A DNA stretch of 64,000 nt from Mesorhizobium loti (GCA_014189435.1 CP050294.1:310001-374000); one strand, 5' to 3'; shown: positions 45,050-53,034, counted from the stretch's first letter. Numbers and translations: made by a program. Notes: generated from the sequence alone by a model not told the origin.

Positions 45050-45688
45050 TGACCTCCGAAAAATGCACCAAAACGCAACGCCGAGGCGCGTTGGACGCGC
45101 TTTCGAGCATAGACACTGCATGCCAAGACTGACTTGATGGCAGCAGGACAACTGACATGTTGGGACGGGGAGGAACGCTCCTCACCACATCGTCCATCTT
45201 GTCGGAGCCCAGGATCAGAAGATCCCCCCCCGACCAGTCGGTCTTGAGGGTGCTGCAGATAGACGATTTGGGTGAGGCGTTTGTCCGGACGGTCCAGATG
45301 CGGGCCAATCCAGCATCCTTCCGAATAAATCACGAACCGCACTTCGGCCAACGTCCCCCCCAAGGGACTTGCCGGTCAACTTCTCCAGGCCGGCTATATT
45401 GTGGTCGCCGACCAAGGCACTGACGGCCTCCTGCCAAAGTGGAGTCAGGCCATAATATTCCGGTTTCCGCTCCCCATTCTTCATCACCATCAAGTTGTAT
45501 GTCTTGTAGCTTTTGGCGGAGGGCCCGCCGGCCTTCTCCGTCAGGACGAAACCATCGCAAGGAAAGCTATTAAATAACTGATCATAGGTCGCATATTCAA
45601 AGTAATCTACAATACATCCCCAATGAAATTTTTCACTATGGAACGAACAATTTTCAAATCGTAACGAAATATCCGCATAACTATTCAT
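45046..45688 (-). pseudogene. 2-oxoglutarate/Fe(II)-dependent oxygenase A, two frame breaks in G runs
   Basis: Three frames together make one ~213-residue homologue of oxygenase B. They are MNSYADISLRFENCSFHSEK to KLTGKSLGG; then AEVRFVIYSEGCWIGPHLDR (iron-binding H-x-D) to DRLVGG; then GDLLILGSDKMDDVVRSVPP and QSWHAVSMLESASN (distal His) with RRCVLVHFSE. The breaks fall exactly in runs of seven G (45355-45361) and eight G (45224-45231); one G fewer in each restores the frame. This could be sequencing error, slipped-strand phase variation or decay. Confidence 0.85.
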
Positions 45689-45723
45689 GACTCACACCAG
45701 AGATCTACGGATGCCAATTCGAT

Positions 45724-47007
45724 TCATGACTTTGTGGCGCGATCAGCATGGTTCCCGAACAGCAGTTTGTAGAGCAGATCTTTCTGCTCACCCGAGTAAA
45801 TATCCTCGACGAACATCTGGCGATTGAACCCACCAACCTCTTCCAGCGTCATATCCGCCTCGATCCTGTCGTATGGCGTGTAGACGGTCGGTCGCACGCG
45901 GCTGCCCTGTGCAAGGACCTCCGAAATAGTCTGATCGATCCCCTGGATGCTGTCGCCCGGCAACCCGACGATGACAAAGCAGTTCAACTCAACCCCAGAG
46001 GCGCGGCCCGCGCTGGCAAGCCGCCGAAATGCGTCTAGGCTATCTTGCTTGATCTTCGGCAAACTTCCCGCAGCGCCAACGTCCAGCGTCTCGAGGCCTA
46101 TGCTCACCCGCACACAGCCGGCGCCCGCCATGGTGGCCAGAAGCTCGGGATCGAGATGGAACAACGTGGTGACGCATTTCCAGGGAAACCTCAGGCCGCG
46201 CCGCTCCTTTTCCGCACAGAATGCCCGAACCCACGCCTTCTTCAGTGTGAAGGTCGGGGCGTAGAACGAAACATATTCAAACGGCCCCTCGTCAAAGGAT
46301 TGTTGGATATAGTCGAGGGTAGGCACGACCCCTGCGCGTCGTTCGCGTAATCCCTGCATGGTGGGAACGTCGCAATAAGCGCAGCCGACTGAGCACCCCC
46401 GCGCCAGGGGCACAACAAGCTCACGGCGTTCGGGAATGCCGCAGAATTTGTTCGAGTCCTGCTGGTACAGCCGGTCATACGCTCCGTAGGGAATATCCCG
46501 GACGTCGGGGAAAGCCCAATGCTCGGCATGGAGAAAAATCCCGGGGGCAGGTTTCCCGTAGCCGTCTTCCTGCCGGAGCGAGACGCCCGGTGGTATCGTC
46601 TTTCCGTCCGCAATCCAGTCGATGAAGCCGGCCACCGACGCCTCGTAGTCGCCTGCCGATGCAATGCCGTGGAATCCGAAGCGCTCAAAGAGGCCCGGAA
46701 CCTGATTGGAAAGCCGGCCGAAGGTCATCACCTTGGCTGAGGGAGAAAATTCGCGCACGTAGCGCAGCATTCGCGGAAAGGTGTCGACGCCGTCAAAGTC
46801 GTTCAGCAGTGCTATGACGTCGAACTTCTGCACCAGGAGTTCAGCGATATCGCGCCAGGTTAAGTTCAGAGCTGCACAGTCCAGAGCAACTATTTCGTCC
46901 GAATGCCTCTGGCTTCTGAGGTAAGTAGAGACCTGGAAGATCGGAATATGATGCCCTGCATTGAAGTAACTAGGGATATATGGTGGAATAATGCATAGAA
47001 CGCGCAC
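45724..47007 (-). CDS. Radical SAM enzyme (NikJ/PolH-like octosyl-acid synthase role)
   Basis: 427 residues from GTG 47007 (AGGCGGA upstream). N-terminal ~150 residues resemble a cobalamin-binding-like domain (MRVLCIIPPYIPSYFNAGHH, then KFDVIALLNDFDGVDTFPRM). The radical SAM cluster motif CxxxCxxC is in ARGCSVGCAYCDVPTM, followed by the barrel (WKCVTTLFHLDPELLATMAG, then RVSIGLETLDVGA and NCFVIVGLPGDS). NikJ/PolH use a 5'-deoxyadenosyl radical to close the enolpyruvyl nucleotide into the bicyclic octosyl-acid phosphate. Direct pairing with an enolpyruvyl transferase and a phosphatase makes the same role very likely here. Confidence 0.9.
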   Translation of the reverse strand: MRVLCIIPPYIPSYFNAGHHIPIFQVSTYLRSQRHSDEIVALDCAALNLTWRDIAELLVQKFDVIALLNDFDGVDTFPRMLRYVREFSPSAKVMTFGRLSNQVPGLFERFGFHGIASAGDYEASVAGFIDWIADGKTIPPGVSLRQEDGYGKPAPGIFLHAEHWAFPDVRDIPYGAYDRLYQQDSNKFCGIPERRELVVPLARGCSVGCAYCDVPTMQGLRERRAGVVPTLDYIQQSFDEGPFEYVSFYAPTFTLKKAWVRAFCAEKERRGLRFPWKCVTTLFHLDPELLATMAGAGCVRVSIGLETLDVGAAGSLPKIKQDSLDAFRRLASAGRASGVELNCFVIVGLPGDSIQGIDQTISEVLAQGSRVRPTVYTPYDRIEADMTLEEVGGFNRQMFVEDIYSGEQKDLLYKLLFGNHADRATKS

Positions 47008-47020
47008 GATATCTATCCGC

Positions 47021-48088
47021 CTAATATCTGCAAAATGTCACGAACTGATTTATAGCCATCGTGGCATAGCAGCCACTTGGAAGAAACATCTCTACGGTTA
47101 CTTTGTTGCGCCCTTGATGAAACTCGTCGAGACCGTGTTCGACGACCCTGATCCGCGCCTGTATCAACCCCGGACGAACCTCGGGATCGACTTCTGGAAA
47201 GCCCGGCGCACACGAAAAACGTCGGAGCGGATGAGTCAGAGCTCGCTGGCGGATGCGCTCCAGCAGTCGAGGCTCTACAGTGAGGAGGCACTTCAGGGGT
47301 GGACGCGTCAGTTCCTGGACGCCAGCCTCACCGGCAATACTGTCTGCCAGCTGGGTGTTCCATTGATAGGACGAATAAGCCGCGTAATATAAACGCACAA
47401 TTCGCGGGTCCAATTCGCAAAAGAATTGTTCGGCGCTGCCCGACCAGGATTGCGCCAACAGCGCCTCCTCCGCCCGTGACTGCCTCAACAGCGCCAGCGC
47501 TTCGTCGTAGGCGCCCGCATGCAGCCGGTCGCCAATCAGGTGAGTGGTCTTCGGACCGCCGGGAACGCCGAAGCGTTGCGTGTCGTAATAGTTGATGAAG
47601 ACAAGTTCGCTCGATCTTCGCGACGCCAGCCTTGCGACTAGCTTCTCATCCAAATCCCGGATTGCGATCCTGAACGCGTTGCCGATCAGGTGGCCGACGC
47701 GGATCGCTCCGCCCTCGCGGCCCAGGCTCACTACTTGAATAAATTCGGACTTCCCTTCGTACGCAGCATTGAAGCTCTGCACGCTCTCGGCGGGCAGGTC
47801 AGCACCGACGCTAATGTGCTGCTCCGTGACGGCGTCTTCGTCCTTCAGCCCGGCATAGGCGACTACCTTGGCGTCCACTCCAGTCGCCTCGGCGAGCCGT
47901 CGAACGGCCTGAAACGTCGTGAAGCCCCGCTTACGCAGTAAAAAATACGGATGGACCTCGGAGGGACGCGCAGCCAAAGTTGGCATCAACACCTCTTGGA
48001 CCAAAAAGTCCTCTGGCACAAATTTTAATCGATGATTGTACCCATCCCCAGGCAAGTTCAACAACTCCGGAGCTTTATTGGCGATCAC
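47021..48088 (-). CDS. TruD-like pseudouridine synthase (MalD/PumJ-like role)
   Basis: 355 residues from GTG 48088. TruD signatures are intact: VVAYAGLKDEDAVTEQHISV carries the catalytic Asp of the G-x-K-D-x-x-A-V-T-x-Q motif, with GNAFRIAIRDLDEKL, NYYDTQRFGVPGGPK and the C-terminal VTVEMFLPSGCYATMAINQF. In bacteria TruD normally makes pseudouridine 13 in tRNA. TruD-like MalD supplies pseudouridine 5'-phosphate for malayamycin, and a TruD homologue also occurs in the pseudouridimycin cluster. First gene of the seven-gene leftward operon, so it is the likely entry enzyme to a C-nucleoside. Whether it acts on RNA or on free nucleotide is not visible. Confidence 0.92.
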   Translation of the reverse strand: MIANKAPELLNLPGDGYNHRLKFVPEDFLVQEVLMPTLAARPSEVHPYFLLRKRGFTTFQAVRRLAEATGVDAKVVAYAGLKDEDAVTEQHISVGADLPAESVQSFNAAYEGKSEFIQVVSLGREGGAIRVGHLIGNAFRIAIRDLDEKLVARLASRRSSELVFINYYDTQRFGVPGGPKTTHLIGDRLHAGAYDEALALLRQSRAEEALLAQSWSGSAEQFFCELDPRIVRLYYAAYSSYQWNTQLADSIAGEAGVQELTRPPLKCLLTVEPRLLERIRQRALTHPLRRFSCAPGFPEVDPEVRPGLIQARIRVVEHGLDEFHQGRNKVTVEMFLPSGCYATMAINQFVTFCRY

Positions 48089-48107
48089 TTGGTGACAGTT
48101 AGGTATG

Positions 48108-48141
48108 CGTTTGGCGTGTAGTGGATGTCAACCACTTACAC
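48108..48141 (-). promoter_or_regulatory. Operator-like dyad over the -35 box of the leftward operon
   Basis: AGTGG (48120-48124)-N7-CCACT (48132-48136) is flanked by GTGTA and TACAC, extending the dyad. The minus strand of its centre reads TTGACA (48131-48126), a perfect -35 box, with CATACC about 18 bases on as a weak -10. A protein bound here would block the truD-like operon and could also affect the rightward one. The regulator is not in the cluster. Confidence 0.55.
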
Positions 48142-48184
48142 ATTGATATCTTCGAATATATTTTCAGATATTATTTGTTTTCGC

Positions 48185-48214
48185 TTGACCTTGATTTATG
48201 TAGAGGTAGATAAT
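48185..48214 (+). promoter_or_regulatory. Predicted sigma-70-type promoter of the rightward operon
   Basis: TTGACC (48185-48190), an 18-base spacer and GATAAT (48209-48214) form a good match. Transcription would start near 48221, leaving a very short leader before the aminotransferase. Confidence 0.5.
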
Positions 48215-48235
48215 TCGGCATGTGAAACTCAAGCT

Positions 48236-49375
48236 ATGACTCATAGGATGGAATTTCCCCGCCAATCTCAAACAGCCGAATGCGATATTTGGCGGTTTCC
48301 GTTGCCGGAAGTCGGTGATCTCGCACGCCACAACCGCCTTCCCGCCAATCACGGGATCAATCTGCGAAGCTGCGAACTGCACCATCCCCGGATGACAGAG
48401 CTTTTGCGGGAGGTCGCGCCCGACACCGCGCATACCCAGTTCTACCCCTTTGCTAGCTTGGCCATAGGAGGGATCGGCCGGCGGCTTGGCGTTCCCTCGG
48501 AGCGGCTGACGCTGGCCGCAGGGTCCGATGCTCTGATCGCTGCGATTGTCGACGCTTTTGGGTCGGCCACCGGGCGCATGATTCTGCAGGTGCCCAATTA
48601 CTTCGGCTGGGCGCACTATGCCGCGCTGCGAAAGCTTGACGTAACCCACGCGTCTATCAGGGTGCCGGATGCGATGGCGATGGGGTTTCAGGCGCTTCTG
48701 GATACATTACGGAGTAAGCCACCGTCGCTGGTGGTCATTTCCAACCCCAATAGCCCCACCGGTCACCTAATGTCCGGCAGTGAACTGATTGAGCTGGCCG
48801 AATCGTGCGGGCGACATCACCACCTGCTGGTGGTAGACGAATGCTTCGCAGCCTTCGCGGAAACGGACCACGTCGAGCTCCTCGGATCTTACGACCACGT
48901 CTTCCTGGTACGGTCATTCTCAAAGAGTTTGGGTCTGGCAGGCGCGCGGATCGCCGTCGGCATGTCGCCACCCCGTCTGGCTCGCCTTCTCGGTGCCTAC
49001 AGAATGGACGGCGCTGTTTCAGGAGCATCCCTTCATATGCTTGAGGCCCTGCTCGGTCGGCCGGAGGAGCTCAAATCGATCTGGAAGGACATCATTCTGG
49101 CGCGCGAGAAATTCGGGGCAGCATTGGCGCTCCAGCGGCCGGGTTGGCGGGTGCTCCCGTCGGCCGGCAACTATGTGAATGTGGCCGTCCGCGGCTACGA
49201 GCCGGCCGAGGTCGTCAAGCATCTCGACACGCGTGGGGTCTATATCCGCGACACTAGCCGGGAGGTTGGTCTGGCTGGATGCGTCCGCTTCGGGATAGCG
49301 CATTGGCCGCTAATGCAGGGCGTGCTGGACGCCATCGCGGCTGTTCCGCCGCCTGCTGCTCAAACAAGTGACTGA
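48236..49375 (+). CDS. PLP-dependent aminotransferase, histidinol-phosphate-aminotransferase-like
   Basis: About 379 residues from ATG 48236; ATG 48251 is an alternative, and the upstream in-frame ATG at 48125 lies within the operator and promoter and is unlikely. Fold-type-I class I/II motifs: VVISNPNSPTGHLMSGSELI, the Asp that binds the PLP nitrogen in LLVVDECFAAFAE, the Schiff-base Lys in VRSFSKSLGLAGARIAVGM and the C-terminal Arg region RFGIAHWPL. NikK, the aminotransferase of nikkomycin that aminates the trimmed octosyl core, is of the same broad family. The amine made here would then be carbamoylated. First gene of the rightward operon. Confidence 0.9.
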   Translation: MTHRMEFPRQSQTAECDIWRFPLPEVGDLARHNRLPANHGINLRSCELHHPRMTELLREVAPDTAHTQFYPFASLAIGGIGRRLGVPSERLTLAAGSDALIAAIVDAFGSATGRMILQVPNYFGWAHYAALRKLDVTHASIRVPDAMAMGFQALLDTLRSKPPSLVVISNPNSPTGHLMSGSELIELAESCGRHHHLLVVDECFAAFAETDHVELLGSYDHVFLVRSFSKSLGLAGARIAVGMSPPRLARLLGAYRMDGAVSGASLHMLEALLGRPEELKSIWKDIILAREKFGAALALQRPGWRVLPSAGNYVNVAVRGYEPAEVVKHLDTRGVYIRDTSREVGLAGCVRFGIAHWPLMQGVLDAIAAVPPPAAQTSD

Positions 49376-49394
49376 AGGTTCCGTCGGTGCGTCA

Positions 49395-50306
49395 ATGACA
49401 GACAGAGTTTTGTTCGCGAACGGCTGTTCTATGTGTTACGGAACCGACCTGTTCGACGATCCGAATACCGGGTTCTGCTTTGACAATGAGGCACGGTGGC
49501 GGGCCGCCTGGCCGGGTCAACTGGGGCGGCTGCTTGGCTATACGAGCGTCGTCAATGACGGATTTCCCGGCAGCTCCAACGACCGCATCCTGCGCTCGAC
49601 CATTCGCTGGCTGGTGGAAGATGTCCCTGCGCTGAAAGCGGCCGGCGCGGAATTGCTGGTCGTGATCGGCTGGTCATCGCCGATGCGCCGGGAGTTCCAT
49701 ATTTCCGGCGAGTGGCGCCAGCTCATTCCATACCATGACTATACCGATGCGCCTGCGGCGATGATCAACCGAGCCTATCGTGAAATCGCGTGGAGCGATG
49801 AGGAATCGGCCATACGGTTCGCCACGCAGGTCCTGACGCTCAAATGGGCGCTCGAGCGTGCGAGCATCCCCTACCTGTTCTTCAATGCGCTTGAGAGTCT
49901 GGCCGACATTGACGAGCATTCGGGCGGCAGCCTGCAGCCCTATATGTCCCAGATACTTGATCGGCATTTTTTTGGCTCCGGGCAAAATGGGGAGCCCGAG
50001 CGCATACAAGCCGCCGCGACGGTAAAGGCCTCGGGGGGTCATCCTGACGGTGAGGGCCACATAGCATGGGCGGCTGCTCTTGCCGAGTATCTCCAGACGC
50101 AGGGGGTCGCCCAGAAAAGCGTCGGGTGCACGGGGATCGCCTATTCCGGAACGACCAAAGCCAGAATCCTCGATCGGAAGGTCGGCCTGCCGAAGCGGCC
50201 GGGCGCGGCCGCCGCAAGAAAGGCGCCGCCCGAGCCAGAGCGGCCGAAGGGCCTGGTTGAGCGTATCTTGGCGAGCCGGCGGCGGGATCCATTCATTTAT
50301 GAGTAG
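49395..50306 (+). CDS. SGNH-fold protein of unknown reaction
   Basis: About 303 residues from ATG 49395; GTG 49368, overlapping the aminotransferase stop, is an alternative. SGNH/GDSL blocks are visible: FANGCSMCYG with the nucleophile-position Ser, VNDGFPGSSNDRIL (block II/III Gly and Asn), VVIGWSSPMRREFH, and SGGHPDGEGHIAWAAAL with the D-x-x-H dyad. Such folds act as esterases or acyltransferases. The last ~45 residues are basic and Pro-rich. It overlaps the carbamoyltransferase by eight bases. No SGNH step is needed for the known malayamycin skeleton, so it hints at an acyl group or a hydrolytic step not seen in the Streptomyces compound. Confidence 0.75.
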   Translation: MTDRVLFANGCSMCYGTDLFDDPNTGFCFDNEARWRAAWPGQLGRLLGYTSVVNDGFPGSSNDRILRSTIRWLVEDVPALKAAGAELLVVIGWSSPMRREFHISGEWRQLIPYHDYTDAPAAMINRAYREIAWSDEESAIRFATQVLTLKWALERASIPYLFFNALESLADIDEHSGGSLQPYMSQILDRHFFGSGQNGEPERIQAAATVKASGGHPDGEGHIAWAAALAEYLQTQGVAQKSVGCTGIAYSGTTKARILDRKVGLPKRPGAAAARKAPPEPERPKGLVERILASRRRDPFIYE

Positions 50307-51786
50307 GCCAACCGCTCCTGACATTGTCGGCGCGAGCTGTCTCAGTCATGATGCGGCGCTCGCGGTTGTCCGCGACGACGAGATTGTCTACGCGGCCCAT
50401 TCGGAGCGTTTCAGCCGTCAAAAGATGGACCGGTATCTTTGCGATGGGCTTCTGGACGATGTGGAAGCCCATGTCCGCATCCCCTTCGAGATCGCCTATT
50501 ATGAGAACCAGAACCTTAAGCGCAGCCGTGAACTGTTCGCCGGGCAATATCGCCGGCTGCTGACGACCCCCGGCGCTCGCAGCTATCTGGCGCGGTTCCC
50601 CTTGTTGCGAGGACGGCCTGTCGCGTCTCATGGTCATCATTTCTCCCATGCGTGCGGCGGCTATTTCACCTCGACTTTCCGGGATGCCAGCATCGTCGTC
50701 ATAGATGGTATAGGCGAATGGGACACTCTTACGGCATGGCGTGCATCCGATCGCACGATCGAACGCGTGCTGACTGTTCGTTATCCGCATAGCATCGGCC
50801 TGTTCTATTCCGGCTTTACCGACCGTTGCGGCTTCCGGCCGAACGAGGAAGAATACATCATGATGGGCCTGGCGGCGTTCGGAGACGATCGATACGTTGA
50901 CCACATTTTCGATGATTTCATCGCCGATCCTCGGCCAGACCGCTTGCGGTTCCGCCGGAACCTCCACCGGGGGATACGCGACTGGCGGACCGACCTCACC
51001 GATATCGAGAATATTGCAGCGAGTTGCCAAAGCGTGACCGAGCGGCTGCTGCGGGAAGTGTTCCAATGGGTGAGAACGGAGCTACCGAGCAAGAATCTGG
51101 TCTATTCCGGCGGCGTTGCGCTCAATTGCGTCTTCAACGGAATGTTGGCGCGAGAAGGCTGGTTCGACAACATATGGATCATGCCGGAACCGGGGGATGC
51201 CGGCAGCAGCCTCGGCGCCGCGCTCGCACAGCGCGGAGAATGGGTGCAGTGGCGCGGACCCTATCTCGGCCACGACATCGGCCGGGGACTCAATATCGAC
51301 GGAGCGCTTCGCAGCCTGGTCAAGGGTAAGGTTATCGGCGTTGCGCATGGTCGCGCCGAGTTCGGGCCGAGGGCATTGGGCAATCGAAGCCTGCTTTCGG
51401 ACCCGCGAGGTCCCGGAGCTAAGGAAAAGGTCAATCGGATCAAAAAACGGGAGCTTTTCAGGCCTTTTGCCCCCATCATTTTGGAGGAACATGCGCCAGA
51501 GTACTTTGAAATGCCTCTGCAGCGTGTCCCCTATATGCAGTTCGTCGCCAAGTGCCGAAAGCCGGAAGCGATTCCAGCAGTTTGCCATGTGGATGGAACC
51601 AGCCGCGTCCAGACCCTAAATGCAGCGCAGAACGCCTCAGTGCATCAACTTCTAAACGCATTCTACCAACAGACACGCTGCCCGTTGCTGCTCAACACCT
51701 CCCTCAACATCAAGGGGGAGCCTCTGGTGAACTCCGCCGAGGATGCCCGACGCTTCTCGGAATTGCATGGCATAGAGATTTTCTAG
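50299..51786 (+). CDS. Carbamoyltransferase (NodU/CmcH family)
   Basis: 495 residues from ATG 50299, overlapping the SGNH stop; the long frame from 50080 only reads through that gene. The Kae1-like domain has DIVGASCLSHDAALAVVRDD and the metal-binding HHFSHACGGYFTSTF, then FRPNEEEYIMMGLAAFGDD and NLVYSGGVALNCVFNG. The C-terminal domain starts VIGVAHGRAEFGPRALGNRS, the family signature, and ends LLLNTSLNIKGEPLVNS. These enzymes move a carbamoyl group from carbamoyl phosphate via carbamoyl-AMP. Although rhizobia use NodU on Nod factor, no nod genes are here. Carbamoylating the new amine would make the ureido group of malayamycin (inference). Confidence 0.92.
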   Translation: MSRPTAPDIVGASCLSHDAALAVVRDDEIVYAAHSERFSRQKMDRYLCDGLLDDVEAHVRIPFEIAYYENQNLKRSRELFAGQYRRLLTTPGARSYLARFPLLRGRPVASHGHHFSHACGGYFTSTFRDASIVVIDGIGEWDTLTAWRASDRTIERVLTVRYPHSIGLFYSGFTDRCGFRPNEEEYIMMGLAAFGDDRYVDHIFDDFIADPRPDRLRFRRNLHRGIRDWRTDLTDIENIAASCQSVTERLLREVFQWVRTELPSKNLVYSGGVALNCVFNGMLAREGWFDNIWIMPEPGDAGSSLGAALAQRGEWVQWRGPYLGHDIGRGLNIDGALRSLVKGKVIGVAHGRAEFGPRALGNRSLLSDPRGPGAKEKVNRIKKRELFRPFAPIILEEHAPEYFEMPLQRVPYMQFVAKCRKPEAIPAVCHVDGTSRVQTLNAAQNASVHQLLNAFYQQTRCPLLLNTSLNIKGEPLVNSAEDARRFSELHGIEIF

Positions 51787-51795
51787 AGATCGCTT

Positions 51796-52350
51796 ATGTT
51801 GTCCAAATCCCGTGCCAGCAGGATCAGCGTCTTCGGCTCTCCGGGTAGCGGAAAATCGACCTTTGGACGGCGGCTCGCTCATAGCCTCGATCTGCCCTTA
51901 CTTGCCCTCGATGATCTCTACTGGGGGCCGAATTGGGAACGCCCGAACAAGCAAGATTGGCTCCACACCCTAAGAATGCAGCTTGCTGCCGAGGCCTTCG
52001 TCGTCGAAGGCGGATATGTCGAAACGATCGACATGCGCATCGAAAGAGCGGAGCTGGTCTATTTGGTTGAAGCGCCGGCCTGGCTTTGTGAATGGCGCTT
52101 TGTCGCTAGGGTCATGCGCATCGCCGGCGGTGACATGAGCCTTTTGCCGAAACGGGTTCCGCTAGATTCGCGCCCCACTCCCACGGCGAGGGGCGATTTC
52201 ACCCGCATGCTGGCCAAAATAGCCAAATACCGCCAAGAGGTTAGACCGTTGATCTTGAGCGCCGCGAAACGGCACGGTGTCCCGCTTGTGGTCGTCGACA
52301 GCGGCATCAGCGCCCAATCCGGCCGGCTCGCTGCCCCAAGCCCATTCTAA
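51796..52350 (+). CDS. P-loop kinase, adenylate-kinase/FlaR-like
   Basis: 184 residues. Walker A is ISVFGSPGSGKSTFGRRLAH, followed by LLALDDLYWGPNWERPNKQD, typical of small nucleoside/nucleotide kinases of the 'topology modulation protein' type, and a lid-like region (SLLPKRVPLDSRPTP). It starts nine bases after the carbamoyltransferase and is the last gene of the operon. Published work on peptidyl nucleosides describes cryptic phosphorylation, in which a kinase adds a phosphate that later oxygenases require and a phosphatase finally removes. This kinase could play that part or inactivate the product for self-protection; the sequence does not decide. Confidence 0.8.
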   Translation: MLSKSRASRISVFGSPGSGKSTFGRRLAHSLDLPLLALDDLYWGPNWERPNKQDWLHTLRMQLAAEAFVVEGGYVETIDMRIERAELVYLVEAPAWLCEWRFVARVMRIAGGDMSLLPKRVPLDSRPTPTARGDFTRMLAKIAKYRQEVRPLILSAAKRHGVPLVVVDSGISAQSGRLAAPSPF

Positions 52351-52743
52351 TATGACATGACAATCGGCGAGCGCGCAGATGGACAGTAGACAGCGGTTTG
52401 TCGGAGCTGCGGCGCGACTACGACCATGCGGCCTCCTTCCTCACCTCAGTAACGCCGTTCGGTGAGGGTCTGCGACGAGACGCGGCACAGATTCGACTAA
52501 ATGTTCATCGCTAATCACCTCCTCAATGGGGGCGGCCAAGGAGCTGTTCAAATGGGGCCCTGTGAGCAGCGTTCGTACGTCGATGCGGGCCAGCGGTTTC
52601 GGCGCTTCTTCCGGTGACGCCGCTGCAAGATCGGTCATCGAGGCAGACTACAACGAAGCCCGACCGCGCGCAGAACGGGACGACACGAGTTCCAGGCCCT
52701 AACCCGCAAGGCCGTGACGCGGGTCGACCACCGTCAAGTGAGA
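52351..52743. other. No gene recognised
   Basis: A leftward frame of 65 residues (52441-52638) starts with MTDLAAASPEEAPKPLARID but has no motif. The rest appears eroded. It is the right border of the nucleoside cluster. Confidence 0.35.
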
Positions 52744-52890
52744 CACCACCCCGGTCGAGAATGGCGGCGGCCTCTGATGTTTGGTGAACCGACATTTGCC
52801 GATGCCATCCCGGACCGTCTGGTTCACAATGCTTATCGCCTCGAACTCGACGGGCCTTCAATGCGCCGCTCGAGTGACTCCACCGAAGAA
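52744..52890 (+). pseudogene. IS21-family IstB C-terminal relic
   Basis: The plus strand reads FGEPTFADAIPDRLVHNAYR, then LELDGPSMRRS, the end of IstB helper ATPases ('PTFADAILDRIVHNAYRieL.G.SmR'). All ATPase motifs are gone. Confidence 0.75.
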
Positions 52891-53034
52891 GTTGACGAAG
52901 GCCACCGCGCCTGGCATCAAAACCATGCCTACGCGGCAACGATCCTAAGTGACCGGATACCCCGGAATGGTTCACCGGATGTTGTCGGAACAGCCGACCG
53001 GATGCGGCGGAATGCGCAATAGGGGGGTAGAAAA

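Noticed and set aside
48116..48141. Lux box controlling the nucleoside cluster
   Set aside because: The half-sites (AGTGG/CCACT) do not match the dyad before luxI (ACCCG/CGGGT), so direct LuxR control is not supported.
50299..51786. Carbamoyltransferase read as nodU of the nodulation genes
   Set aside because: The family is right, but no nod gene is nearby, and overlap with the SGNH gene places it in the nucleoside operon.
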